From Mariniflexile fucanivorans (GTDB taxonomy: Bacteria; Bacteroidota; Bacteroidia; Flavobacteriales; Flavobacteriaceae), in NCBI RefSeq assembly GCF_004341235.1, contig NZ_SLUP01000010.1, positions 107,557 through 171,556 on the forward strand: a stretch of 64,000 nt of DNA, given 5' to 3'. The position numbers and the translations under genes are program-made. Each line of letters starts with the position of its first letter. Position 1 is the first letter of the stretch. Below, in pieces: positions 16,593 through 25,316 of this stretch. A model generated the notes under the pieces. The model was given only the letters and a program-made list of their open reading frames with translations, was not told the DNA's origin and searched no databases.

Positions 16593-18149
16593 TTATTTTT
16601 CGCCATTGCCTGTTAAAGTACTAACCAAACCACTTTTTACGTTAATCCATAAATAGTTAAAGAACGATTTAGTTGTATCTCGTTCTGCTTCTATATCGCC
16701 AAATCGAAATCCTTCATCGTTGGTTTTAGAGTCGCCACTTACAAAAATATTTCCTATGGCCGTCAGGACTTTATTGATTTTAGAACTATTTTGACGTAAT
16801 AGGTTAAATTTAAAATCGTCATATTTCATCTTAATTTCTCCTTCAGATGTTACGTTATTGCCGTAAAACGTAAAGTACATTTGTTGGAGAGTCCCTTCGG
16901 CAAGTGCATTTAAATTAGGTTTAAAAAAAGGATTTAAAACATTAGCAGGTAAATTTTGTATCGCTCCAGAAATTTCAAAAGTATCAGAGGTATTATTTAC
17001 ATCAAAACTCCAATTGAGCTCCAAGGGCGCTTCCCCCATAAGTTCAGAATGTATTTTTATATCGGTTTTTTCAGCGTTCTTTACGTTGGTTAAATGCTTT
17101 AAAGTAGCATCCACTTTATTAAAAAATATTTTGCCTGCTTTTTTATCGGGTTCAACCAATTCGGCATAAGAAATATATCCATTTTTAATTTCGGTTTGTT
17201 TTATTGCCAAATCAAAGGTTAATGTCCTTAATGATTTGCTGTATAGAGGCTTAAAAGTTAAATCGTCGGGCAATAATTTATCTCTATAAATTTCTAGATT
17301 AGGCTCTACTATTTCTGTTGATGCCACGGTAATAGTAAAAGGATCCTCAAAAAAATTGAAGGTTAAGCTTTTAAGTATCACCCTAGGAATGTTTAAATTA
17401 ATATAATCGCGCTCTTTACTTAAATGTCTGGAAAGTTCTTGTTTATCATATTTGGGAGCTATTTGTAAATTTTCTAATTGCCAAACATCTTTATTGGTGT
17501 TTACGCTGCTAATTTTAATGGTTTCATACTCATTATTTCCTAAAATGATATTTTTTGCATTTAGATTATAATCCTCAAAAGCAAATGGTCTTTTAGTTTC
17601 GGAATTTAAATCGATTTTACTTCCCGAGACTTTTAAATTATAAGATTTAACTGAAAGTTTAACGCTATCGGTACTTTGTTTCATCACATCCAAACTACCG
17701 TTGGCAATATTTAGTTCATCAAATTTTATGGTCTTAATTCCTTTTTTTTTGGCTTTCGATTCCGATTTATTAGAAGCAATTTTTTTATAAGGATAATAAT
17801 GAAGCTTAGGATGCTTTAAATGAATGTTTTTAATGGAAAGCGTTTCATTAAACATCAAATCCCAATAACCAATACCGTTTAATTCAAGCGATTCTAATTT
17901 CAAAAAAGTATGGTTTTGAAGTGTATCATTACTTTTTATTTTCAGTTCAGTTTGGTATAAAATAGCATCGCCACTAAGTATATTAATGTCTAAATCTGAA
18001 TATTTTAATGCAAACTGAGGTGGTAATTTCTGCGATAATAAATCCGTTACATAATTTTTGGCCCACCATTGTAATAAGAAAAAACCAAGCAGGAAAAAAA
18101 CTATTATAAATAGTAATATGACAATGTTTTTTTTCTTAAAAAGGGTCAT
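16593..18149 (-). CDS. AsmA/DUF748-like membrane-anchored periplasmic protein
   Basis: A 518-residue protein with one N-terminal membrane anchor (about 7-27) and a long repeated beta-strand body, e.g. LKYSDLDINILSGDAILYQT and SLKNIHLKHPKLHYYPYKK-like passages (NIHLKHPKLHYYPYKK), GSLDVMKQSTDSVKLSVKSY, and EGTLQQMYFTFYGNNVTSEG. This pattern resembles the AsmA/DUF748 superfamily of envelope proteins, some of which carry lipid between membranes through a long beta-groove. The assignment is by architecture, not a clear motif. It lies in an operon after the ArsC-like gene and before a four-helix membrane protein. Confidence 0.82.
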   Translation of the reverse strand: MTLFKKKNIVILLFIIVFFLLGFFLLQWWAKNYVTDLLSQKLPPQFALKYSDLDINILSGDAILYQTELKIKSNDTLQNHTFLKLESLELNGIGYWDLMFNETLSIKNIHLKHPKLHYYPYKKIASNKSESKAKKKGIKTIKFDELNIANGSLDVMKQSTDSVKLSVKSYNLKVSGSKIDLNSETKRPFAFEDYNLNAKNIILGNNEYETIKISSVNTNKDVWQLENLQIAPKYDKQELSRHLSKERDYINLNIPRVILKSLTFNFFEDPFTITVASTEIVEPNLEIYRDKLLPDDLTFKPLYSKSLRTLTFDLAIKQTEIKNGYISYAELVEPDKKAGKIFFNKVDATLKHLTNVKNAEKTDIKIHSELMGEAPLELNWSFDVNNTSDTFEISGAIQNLPANVLNPFFKPNLNALAEGTLQQMYFTFYGNNVTSEGEIKMKYDDFKFNLLRQNSSKINKVLTAIGNIFVSGDSKTNDEGFRFGDIEAERDTTKSFFNYLWINVKSGLVSTLTGNGEK

Positions 18150-18158
18150 AAAAATGGT

Positions 18159-18572
18159 CTATTTATTATAGGGTTTGGGTTGATTTGTAGTGTCTGGTTC
18201 CATATATTTAACAAAATCGGATGGCGAATGTATGGCAACCATTTTTTTTCCTATTATAGCTATAGGAAAAGCTAAGGTTTCTGGGTGTTTTTCTAGTATA
18301 CGAAGCCAATCGTGTTGATCCAAATCAATGGATTTATCTCCATAGTTTTTTACAAAATTGGGATGTTCTGTATTTATTAATTTATGGATTTCTATGTTAA
18401 GTCCATCGGCAATTTCAGCCCAATGACTACCGGGTATATTTGTTTTGGATACATCAACTCCTAATACTTTTTTTTCAGATGAAGTCACGTAAGCATACGT
18501 CTGTTTTCCAATAGAAGTTTCAGAACTGTAATATAATTTAATCTCATTATCATTGGTTGCTATCATTCCCAT
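18159..18572 (-). CDS. ArsC/Spx-fold protein lacking the catalytic cysteine
   Basis: The product resembles the arsenate reductase (ArsC/Spx) thioredoxin-like fold as annotated in flavobacteria: beta-strand IKLYYSSETSIGKQTYAYVT, HDWLRILEKHPETLAFPIAI and GKKMVAIHSPSDFVKYM, the last matching the position of the cis-Pro strand and PPE-type region. The CxxxxC/CX5R site that would follow the first strand is absent (SSETSIGKQ instead), so it is unlikely to be an arsenate reductase. I start it at the ATG at 18572 (MGMIATNDNEIKLYY, 137 residues), because the fold begins there; the frame stays open to 18611, which would add MRYLYNTFKEFKQ. First gene of the minus-strand operon. Confidence 0.75.
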   Translation of the reverse strand: MGMIATNDNEIKLYYSSETSIGKQTYAYVTSSEKKVLGVDVSKTNIPGSHWAEIADGLNIEIHKLINTEHPNFVKNYGDKSIDLDQHDWLRILEKHPETLAFPIAIIGKKMVAIHSPSDFVKYMEPDTTNQPKPYNK

Positions 18573-18822
18573 TTGTTTAAATTCTTTAAAGGTATTATAC
18601 AAATAACGCATATAGTATACAATAAAATTAACCCAATCGGTTTTGTTACTAACTTTAAAAAAGCATGTTATTGAGTTAGTTTTTAATTCAATTAAGTCTA
18701 AGGTTTCATAATATTATCCTTTAATTTGGTATTCAATTTTTTTACTAAGCATTCATTATATTAATACCCTAAAAAGTGGCATATTTTTGTTTCAACAGGT
18801 TTAACCTTACCTTTTAGTATAT

Positions 18823-20244
18823 ATGACTAAATATCTAATCATAGCGTATTTCATAATAAACCTTTGGGCCATATACAGCGTCATTATGTATGGTTCTAGA
18901 GCCACTAAATCTTTAAGTTGGGTGTTTACCATTATGGTTTTTCCGTTTGGGGGCGCCTTATTATATTATTTATTTGGTGTTAACAGAAGAAAATTTAAAT
19001 TTTTCAGATTAGAAAGATCGCAAAAAGAAAACCTTTACAACGTAGAAAATGAGAAAGGGTTTAGTGATACTTTTGAAACCGATTTCCCTTCGGAAAAATC
19101 AAAAAAACTTTCCAAACTTATTCTTAACACCACATATTTATATGCTTCTGAAGGCAATAACATTGAAATTTTAAACACGGGTAAAGAAACCTTTGGAGCC
19201 ATTTTTAAAGCGATTGAGAACGCCAAAAAATTTATACATGTACAATACTATATTTTTGAGAAAGGGGAGTTGCAAGATGAATTTTATGAATTATTTAAAG
19301 CTAAAATAAAGAAAGGTGTAGAAATACGTATGCTTTACGATTCGTTTGGCAGTTTTTCATTTAGCGGAAAATTAAAGAAACGATTTAGGAGTATTGGCGT
19401 AAAGGCATATCCAGTAATGCCCATTCGGTTTGGTAACCTGCTGTTTACTTTAAACTACAGGAACCACCGAAAAATAATTATAGTGGATGGGGACATAGGG
19501 TTTACTGGCGGATTTAACGTTTCCGATAAGTATATAAAACCCATATCAAGCCTTGGAGTTTGGAAAGATTTGCATATAAAGTTAGAAGGTCCCGTTGTAA
19601 ATAGTTTGCACCGTGTTTTTATAAAAGACTATCATTTTTCAAGTAAGAAGAAATTACTTTTGGATGCTAAATATCTTCCGCAGCCTAAAAAAGCAGGAAA
19701 CTTACCAGTTCAAATAGTAACCAGCGGCCCCGATTCCAATCAGCCCGCGATTATGCAACAATATATTGCCATGATAAGTTTAGCCGAACGCACTATTTTT
19801 ATAGCGAATCCTTATTTTATTCCTGGTAGTGCGGTATTGCAAGCGTTGGTGATAGCGGCACAAAGTGGTATAGAGGTTAATTTATTAGTGCCAAGAAAAG
19901 GCGATTCTGTTTTGGCAACGTATTCTATGTTTTCAAATTTTGAAGAGTTCTTATCGGTTGGTATCCATGTTTTTGTGCGCGATTGTTTTTCGCATAGTAA
20001 AGTTATTATAATTGATAATGAAATAGCATCTGTGGGTTCTGGAAATTTTGATCATAGAAGTTTTGAACATAATTTTGAAACTAATGCCGTAATTTATGAT
20101 GAAACCATTACTAAACGAATTTTAGAAGAGTTTAATAAGGAATGCGCTGATGCAGACAAATTATCTTATGAAACGTTTAAAAACAGGTCTAAAGTTCAAA
20201 AATTTATAGAAGGTCTTGCTAAATTTTTCAGCCCTTTATTGTAA
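18823..20244 (+). CDS. cls: cardiolipin synthase (phospholipase D superfamily)
   Basis: The enzyme joins two phosphatidylglycerol molecules into cardiolipin at the inner membrane. The 473-residue chain has two N-terminal transmembrane segments (about 3-22 and 32-52, ending in the PLDc_N motif FPFGGALLYYLFG), then two HKD motifs: HRKIIIVDGDIGFTGGFN starting at His215, and HSKVIIIDNEIASVGSGNFD in the last quarter. Length and order are normal for bacterial Cls. The gene is monocistronic or cotranscribed with the small metallopeptidase gene that starts 10 bases later. Confidence 0.96.
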   Translation: MTKYLIIAYFIINLWAIYSVIMYGSRATKSLSWVFTIMVFPFGGALLYYLFGVNRRKFKFFRLERSQKENLYNVENEKGFSDTFETDFPSEKSKKLSKLILNTTYLYASEGNNIEILNTGKETFGAIFKAIENAKKFIHVQYYIFEKGELQDEFYELFKAKIKKGVEIRMLYDSFGSFSFSGKLKKRFRSIGVKAYPVMPIRFGNLLFTLNYRNHRKIIIVDGDIGFTGGFNVSDKYIKPISSLGVWKDLHIKLEGPVVNSLHRVFIKDYHFSSKKKLLLDAKYLPQPKKAGNLPVQIVTSGPDSNQPAIMQQYIAMISLAERTIFIANPYFIPGSAVLQALVIAAQSGIEVNLLVPRKGDSVLATYSMFSNFEEFLSVGIHVFVRDCFSHSKVIIIDNEIASVGSGNFDHRSFEHNFETNAVIYDETITKRILEEFNKECADADKLSYETFKNRSKVQKFIEGLAKFFSPLL

Positions 20245-20254
20245 AACAATCCCA

Positions 20255-20875
20255 ATGAAACTATATTTCATTTTATTATTAATCTTTTTAAATTTTTATT
20301 CTTTGAAAGCTCAACATATCTATCCTGAATCTATTGCTAATGAAGTAAAAACAGCATTAGCTTACTATCCTGAATTGGCCAATGTACCTATTGAGTTTAA
20401 GTTTAAAAGCAAAATTAAAAAATCGACGATGCAAGCACAACCTCATTTTTGGAGTGTTTTTTGTGGAAAATCAAAACGTAAATACAAGGTGTTAATTAGT
20501 GAAAATTTTAAAATTGCAGACACCGTTTATTACACAAAAAACATACCTTCTAAAGTGCTTATAGGTTGGTTAGGGCACGAATTAGGGCATGTTATGGATT
20601 ACCAACATAGAAGTAGTTTTAACCTTATAGGTTTTGGTTTAGGGTATTTATTTTCGGAAAAAGCCATGAAAAAGGCAGAGCGCAGTGCAGATACCTTTGC
20701 CGTTATTCATGGAATGGAAGATTACATTTTAGCCACCAAAAATTTTATTTTAAATGAAGCCGGTTTCCCTGACATTTATATAAATAGAATAAAACGTTAT
20801 TACCTATCGCCAGAAGAAATTATGCTGTTGGTAGAGGAACGTGAGGAAAAAGCAAGACTTTCTAACCTTAAATAG
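20255..20875 (+). CDS. exported zinc metallopeptidase with HExxH motif
   Basis: The frame is open from 20216, inside cls, but the natural start is the ATG at 20255, which gives a signal peptide (MKLYFILLLIFLNFYSLKAQ) and a 206-residue protein. The zinc-binding motif HELGH lies in GWLGHELGHVMDYQHRSS, and a downstream ERSADTFAVIHG supplies the third acidic ligand candidate in the style of M48/M78-type gluzincins. I cannot name the family with certainty. The stop is 4 bases from the stop of the convergent GH3 gene. Confidence 0.85.
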   Translation: MKLYFILLLIFLNFYSLKAQHIYPESIANEVKTALAYYPELANVPIEFKFKSKIKKSTMQAQPHFWSVFCGKSKRKYKVLISENFKIADTVYYTKNIPSKVLIGWLGHELGHVMDYQHRSSFNLIGFGLGYLFSEKAMKKAERSADTFAVIHGMEDYILATKNFILNEAGFPDIYINRIKRYYLSPEEIMLLVEEREEKARLSNLK

Positions 20876-20879
20876 CAAA

Positions 20880-22400
20880 CTATTTTTTTTCAACAAAAGC
20901 TTCCCATTCGGTAAATTTATCTTCATTCATAACACGTTCCATTTTCACTTGTCCACCTTTTTTCTTATTAAAAGCGTTCCAATCATGAAAAATAGCGGGT
21001 ATAACTGTTTTAACTTTTACCCCTTTTAAAGCTTTGGAGCGTGCCACTCGATAATTTTTGTTAGCTTGCTTTAAAAAGTCATCCAAGGTTTGTGCAAGTG
21101 AACTGGCTTCAACATCATCTTCAGTTCCAAAATACCAACTATGGTAAAACTCCTCATCATAGCGTTTTGCACAAATAGTGTATTCCTTAATTTTAATATT
21201 AAAACGTTCCTCTAAATGTTTAACGGCATCGTCTAGCTTATTAACAGAAAGTTGAGAGCCAACAGTGTTCAAGAAAAATTTGGTACGCCCCGTTATTTTA
21301 ATTTCAGCGCGTTCAATGTCTGTAAATTCAATAGTGTCTCCAATAATATAACGCCACGTACCAGATACGGTACTAATTATAAGCACATAATCTTGGTTTA
21401 ATTCAACATCATCTAAAGTGAATGCTGGCGCATGCGCCACCAAAGAACCATCTTGATTGATGTATTCTGGTTTAAAAGGAACAAACTCAAAATAAATGCC
21501 ACCATCTGTAACCAATTGCATGGCGTCGGTTTCTGGTCGGGCTTGAAAGGCAATAAAACCTTCAGATGCTAGATAAGTATCAATAATAGTTATTGGTCTT
21601 CCCAATAGAGCATTGAAGCTCTTTTCATAAGGACCAAATGCCACACCACCAGAAGTGTAAACTTCTAAATTAGGCCAAATTTCGTGAATGTTTTTTACTT
21701 TGTTATAAGTAATCACTTCGTTAAGCATCAATTCTATCCACGATGGAATGCCACTAATGGCTCCTATATCCCATTCTTTGGCTTTTTTTGCAATTTTTTC
21801 AACCCTTTGATCCCAGTCATCAATTTGAGCTATTTTTTCTCCGGGCTTATAATAACCTCTAAACCACGATGGAATGTTGTGGGCACTAATACCACTGATT
21901 TCACCTTCTAAATGATCTTTTTTCTCAATTAAATCGGTAGAGCTACCAAGCATTAAGATGCCTTTATCAAAAAAAGTAGCGGGTAAATCAAAATGGCTTA
22001 AAGCAATTATTTGAGCGATTCCTGCCGATTTTATACTCTCAATCATATCCTCGGTAACAGGAATACGCTTGCTGGTTTTTCCGGTGGTTCCTGAACTTAA
22101 TGCATAATAATCTGGATTATCGGGCCAAGTGATGTTTGTTTCACCTTCATGAAGTTTATACCACCACTCATCATTAATTTCATTATAATCAAAATAAGGA
22201 ATTTTTTCAGAAAAGTTTTTTTGAACGGTATCAGATTCCATGATAGCTTCAAAATTATAAAATTGACCAAAAGCAGTATCTTTAGCTTTGCTTAATAACT
22301 TTTTTAAAACCTCTTTTTGGTTTTCCGATGGGCTAGATTCGGGTGTTAACTTTTCAGTTATATCTATAACACTTTTAATAATGTTTCCTATTATGTTCAT
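20880..22400 (-). CDS. GH3-family acyl-adenylating enzyme
   Basis: A 506-residue member of the GH3 auxin-responsive promoter family, which conjugates amino acids to carboxylic acids in plants; the role in bacteria is unknown. Landmarks of the ANL-type fold are the P-loop-like YALSSGTTGKTSKRIPVTED (about 102-121), VYTSGGVAFGPYEKSF, IDTYLASEGFIAFQ (the YxxxEG-type motif), SGTWRYIIGDTIEF and TGRTKFFLNTVGSQLSV. Length is normal for the bacterial branch. It is monocistronic, convergent with the cls-metallopeptidase pair, with a repeat-bearing leader of about 290 bases upstream. Confidence 0.93.
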   Translation of the reverse strand: MNIIGNIIKSVIDITEKLTPESSPSENQKEVLKKLLSKAKDTAFGQFYNFEAIMESDTVQKNFSEKIPYFDYNEINDEWWYKLHEGETNITWPDNPDYYALSSGTTGKTSKRIPVTEDMIESIKSAGIAQIIALSHFDLPATFFDKGILMLGSSTDLIEKKDHLEGEISGISAHNIPSWFRGYYKPGEKIAQIDDWDQRVEKIAKKAKEWDIGAISGIPSWIELMLNEVITYNKVKNIHEIWPNLEVYTSGGVAFGPYEKSFNALLGRPITIIDTYLASEGFIAFQARPETDAMQLVTDGGIYFEFVPFKPEYINQDGSLVAHAPAFTLDDVELNQDYVLIISTVSGTWRYIIGDTIEFTDIERAEIKITGRTKFFLNTVGSQLSVNKLDDAVKHLEERFNIKIKEYTICAKRYDEEFYHSWYFGTEDDVEASSLAQTLDDFLKQANKNYRVARSKALKGVKVKTVIPAIFHDWNAFNKKKGGQVKMERVMNEDKFTEWEAFVEKK

Positions 22401-22554
22401 ACTTTTAAACCTAAATTAAATAAGATGTGTTAAAAAAAACCTCTTAGGATATTTAAAAATTATTTTTTGATGGTCGTTAAATATCATAAATTAATAAATT
22501 GCTGTTTTATGGCGACGTTCTTATGGAGTCACTAAGAAACAAATATTTGTTTTT

Positions 22555-22644
22555 ATTCTGCGTAAATCAGCGAAATCAGTGGGATTAATTTTCCAATTCA
22601 CTTTGTTTGTTATCCCGCAGATTTCGTTGATAATCGCTGATTTT
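22555..22644. repeat. imperfect inverted repeat of the CGTAAATCAGCGAAATC type
   Basis: AAATCAGCGAAATCAGTGGG (22564-22583) is matched on the other strand by ATCCCGCAGATTTCGTTGAT and AATCGCTGATTTT (22612-22644). The unit (CCCGCAGATTTCGCTGATT and relatives) recurs in Bacteroidetes intergenic DNA. It stands between the GH3 and PfpI genes. Confidence 0.7.
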
Positions 22645-22689
22645 CCACTTTTTTGGAATAAACGCATATACAGTAATTATTTCAAAATT

Positions 22690-23259
22690 TTAGGCATTCG
22701 CAACTTGTTCGCTATGTTTACCTTCAACAATTTCTTCAATAATTTTATTTATAAAAGCCGGTAAATCGTTAGGGTTTCTACTTGTTACCAACCCAGAATC
22801 TACAACCACTTCTTTATCTTGCCAATTTCCGCCAGCATTGATAACATCTTGTTTAATACTTTTGTACGACGTAACGTTTCTGTTTTTAATAACATCTGCG
22901 CTAATTAAAAGCCATGGTGCATGACATATAGCTGCGACTGGTTTTCCTTGCCTAAAAAAGTCTTTAACAAAGTTTAAGGCTTCTTCATTAATACGCAATA
23001 AATCGGGGTTGATAACACCTCCTGGAAGCACCAAAGCGTTATAGTTTGAAGCATCCGTTTTAGACACTAATTTATCTACTTTAATGCTTTCTCCCCAATT
23101 TTTATCATCCCAACTTTTAATATCACCTTCTTTAATAGATATAATATGTACATCGGCGCCTTCATTTTTAAGGGCTTTTAATGGTTCAAATAATTCGGAT
23201 TTTTCAAATCCATCTGTAGCTAATATGGCTACGGTTTTGTTTGTCAATTTCATGTTCAA
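22690..23259 (-). CDS. DJ-1/PfpI-family protein (YhbO-like class I amidotransferase fold)
   Basis: A 189-residue DJ-1/PfpI protein. The nucleophile elbow AICHAPWLL places Cys112 and His113, and the acidic partner lies in ATDGFEKSELFEP (about 14-26). GPVAAICHAPW-type sequence, VTSYKSIKQDVINAGGNW and VTSRNPNDLPAFI are typical of the YhbO/PfpI subgroup, reported as glyoxalase/deglycase or stress proteins. The first ATG is at 23259; the second (MKLTNKTVAIL, 23253) is equally possible. It lies alone in a stress-gene neighbourhood. Confidence 0.94.
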   Translation of the reverse strand: MNMKLTNKTVAILATDGFEKSELFEPLKALKNEGADVHIISIKEGDIKSWDDKNWGESIKVDKLVSKTDASNYNALVLPGGVINPDLLRINEEALNFVKDFFRQGKPVAAICHAPWLLISADVIKNRNVTSYKSIKQDVINAGGNWQDKEVVVDSGLVTSRNPNDLPAFINKIIEEIVEGKHSEQVANA

Positions 23260-23520
23260 ATTCTTTAAATTAATATTATTATAATCTTTATTATTAAGAT
23301 TTTATAAAGGTATATACAGAAAAATATTGGGATGTGCTGTAATGAAAATTTGATTGACCTAAATAAGTTTATGATACTTAAACATGCGTTTTTGTTTTGT
23401 AAAATTTATAGAAAATGGAAATGTTGTAACATATATAAAATATGTTGTAATTAATTAGCTTCTGTTGTGTTGCATCTTTGTAGTACAAGAAATAAACAAA
23501 TAAATAAAAAATAAAAAATC

Positions 23521-23802
23521 ATGAAAACAAGTAAAACAATTATGAGTGTATTAGGAGGCGTTGCAGTAGGAGCAGCTTTAGGAATTTTATTCGCACCAGA
23601 TAAAGGAGAGGAAACAAGAAAAAAAATTGCTAAAAAAAGTAGCGATGTTAAAAATAAGGCTAAAGATGCTGTAAACGAAATAGTAGATTCGGTTGCTGAA
23701 AAATACAATTCTGTAATAAATAAAGCTGAAGAATTAGCTAAAGAAGGAAAAAAGGATGTAAAGGAAGACATCAAAACAGTTAGAGAGCAAATGAATAAAT
23801 AA
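23521..23802 (+). CDS. YtxH-like general stress protein
   Basis: A 93-residue protein. Residues 1-30 hold the YtxH motif (TIMSVLGGVAVGAALGILFA PDKGEE in the sequence, a Gly/Ala-rich single membrane helix), and the rest is a charged amphipathic helix rich in Lys and Glu. Family members are small stress-induced membrane proteins of unknown function. The leader carries two ATGTTGTAA direct repeats 21 bp apart (23421 and 23442). The open frame on the opposite strand is its shadow. Confidence 0.93.
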   Translation: MKTSKTIMSVLGGVAVGAALGILFAPDKGEETRKKIAKKSSDVKNKAKDAVNEIVDSVAEKYNSVINKAEELAKEGKKDVKEDIKTVREQMNK

Positions 23803-24046
23803 TAAAATAAATGTCTATGAAGTAAACGCTTCATGAGGGCATCTTATAAAATCGAAAAACTGAAAGAGATTATAGAATTGCTCTTTTTGAACTTGAAAGT
23901 AAACAAAACTTAAAGTTTTAAAAGAGCATTTTGAAATCATTATGACATGTATAAACCGTCTTTCAAAAAAATCATAGGGTATATTTTGCAATATGGTCTC
24001 ACAAATTTTATTTCAAACAAAGTAAATTAAAATTCATAAATCAATC

Positions 24047-24574
24047 ATGAAAAAAACAACTACAATCTTAACCATATTATGCATTTTCATTTTTAGCCAT
24101 TTTGCAATAGCCCAACAAAATACAGATGGTTATAACAGGAACTTTAAATTTGGTGTAGGTCTTAACGGAGGTTTACCATTAAACGATCCTTACGATTTTA
24201 ATGTGGGAGCCGATGTGCGTGTACAATACAACATCTCACAAGCGTACTCTTTATGCTTAACTGCAGGATATAATAATTTATTTGTGAAAGATGAAACTAA
24301 TTTTGGTTACGTGCCCGTAAAGGTTGGTTATAAAACATTTCTTTTTAAGAATGAATTTTATGTGATGGGAGAAATAGGAGGCGCCTTTTCAACGACTAAA
24401 GAATATGATAAAAACTCTATGATTTTTTGTCCGAGTGTTGGTTATGCTACAAAATACGTGGATATTAGTTTACGATACGAATTTTTGAAAGATTTCCCCA
24501 TTATTAAAAATGATGTAGCAGATAACGGATTAGCACAATTGATGGTACGATTAGCTTATGGATTTGATTTGTAA
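24047..24574 (+). CDS. outer-membrane beta-barrel-like protein
   Basis: A 175-residue exported protein with a signal peptide (MKKTTTILTILCIFIFSHFA then IAQQ). The mature part is built of alternating strands, FKFGVGLNGGLPLNDPYDFN, VGADVRVQYNISQAYSLCLT, EFYVMGEIGGAFSTT, and the last strand ends with aromatic Phe-Asp-Leu (LMVRLAYGFDL), as in eight-stranded OmpX-like barrels. No specific ligand is indicated. A strong hairpin at 24691-24720 separates it from lemA. Confidence 0.83.
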   Translation: MKKTTTILTILCIFIFSHFAIAQQNTDGYNRNFKFGVGLNGGLPLNDPYDFNVGADVRVQYNISQAYSLCLTAGYNNLFVKDETNFGYVPVKVGYKTFLFKNEFYVMGEIGGAFSTTKEYDKNSMIFCPSVGYATKYVDISLRYEFLKDFPIIKNDVADNGLAQLMVRLAYGFDL

Positions 24575-24690
24575 ATTAAAAAAATGCATTTAGTAAACAG
24601 ATATCTACCCAACTATCAATAAACCATTGAAGTATAATTTTCCTTAATTTATACTTTAAAAACTTACCTATAAACTTTCTATTTTAAATT

Positions 24691-24720
24691 AATGAATATA
24701 ACCCGATGGTTATATTCATT
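24691..24720. terminator. 13-bp perfect hairpin between the barrel gene and lemA
   Basis: AATGAATATAACC (24691-24703), loop CGAT, then GGTTATATTCATT (24708-24720), followed by ATATTTTAAT. A perfect 13-bp stem with a tetraloop; the T-run is weak, so it could also be a regulatory hairpin in the lemA leader. Confidence 0.55.
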
Positions 24721-24759
24721 ATATTTTAATACCTTTAATTCTTTAAATATTTATATATT

Positions 24760-25314
24760 ATGGTAATATTTTATGTATTAATTGGTCTTATTTTATTGGC
24801 AGCATTTTATGGTGTTGGAATTTATAACAGATTAGTAAAATTAAAAACACTGGTAGCCGAGGCTTGGAGTGGGATAGACGTGCTATTAAAAAAGCGTTAC
24901 GATTTAATTCCTAACTTAGTAGAAATGGTAAAAGGGTATGCTACTCATGAAAAAGAAACCTTCGAGAGTGTGACTAAATCAAGAAGTCAAGCACAAAATG
25001 CTACAACAGTTGAAGGACAACAAGCTGCTGAAAATCAATTAAATAAATCATTGTTAAACTTATTTGCAGTCGCCGAGCAATATCCAGAGCTAAAAGCAAA
25101 TGAAAACTTTTTAAGTTTACAAAAAGAATTATCTGTTGTGGAATCTGATATTGAAAAATCAAGAAGATATTATAATGGAACCACTAGAGATTATAATATT
25201 TTAATCGATTCTTTTCCATCAAACATTATAGCTGGTATGACGAATTTCACAAAAGCATCCTTTTTTGAAATTGATACAGAAGCAGAGAGAAAAAATCCAC
25301 AAGTAAAATTTTAA
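24760..25314 (+). CDS. LemA family protein
   Basis: A 184-residue protein with one N-terminal membrane segment (about 1-20) and a helical cytoplasmic or periplasmic domain. The LemA signature is plain: VAEAWSGIDVLLKKRYDLIP (about 33-52), NLVEMVKGYATHEKETFESV, and NRSRRYYNGTTRDYN-like passages (SRRYYNGTTRDYNILIDSFP). The next gene, a DUF2207 protein, starts two bases after its stop; lemA-DUF2207 pairs are common and the two proteins likely act together at the membrane. Confidence 0.95.
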   Translation: MVIFYVLIGLILLAAFYGVGIYNRLVKLKTLVAEAWSGIDVLLKKRYDLIPNLVEMVKGYATHEKETFESVTKSRSQAQNATTVEGQQAAENQLNKSLLNLFAVAEQYPELKANENFLSLQKELSVVESDIEKSRRYYNGTTRDYNILIDSFPSNIIAGMTNFTKASFFEIDTEAERKNPQVKF

Positions 25315-25316
25315 GT

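Noticed and set aside
18159..18572. Calling the ArsC-like gene an arsenate reductase
   Set aside because: The catalytic Cys is missing and no other arsenic gene is near.
22579..22764. 61-codon plus-strand ORF between GH3 and PfpI genes
   Set aside because: It runs through the inverted repeat and into the antisense of the PfpI gene.
23451..23834. 127-codon minus-strand ORF opposite the YtxH gene
   Set aside because: YtxH motif, leader and codon pattern are on the plus strand; this is its antisense shadow.
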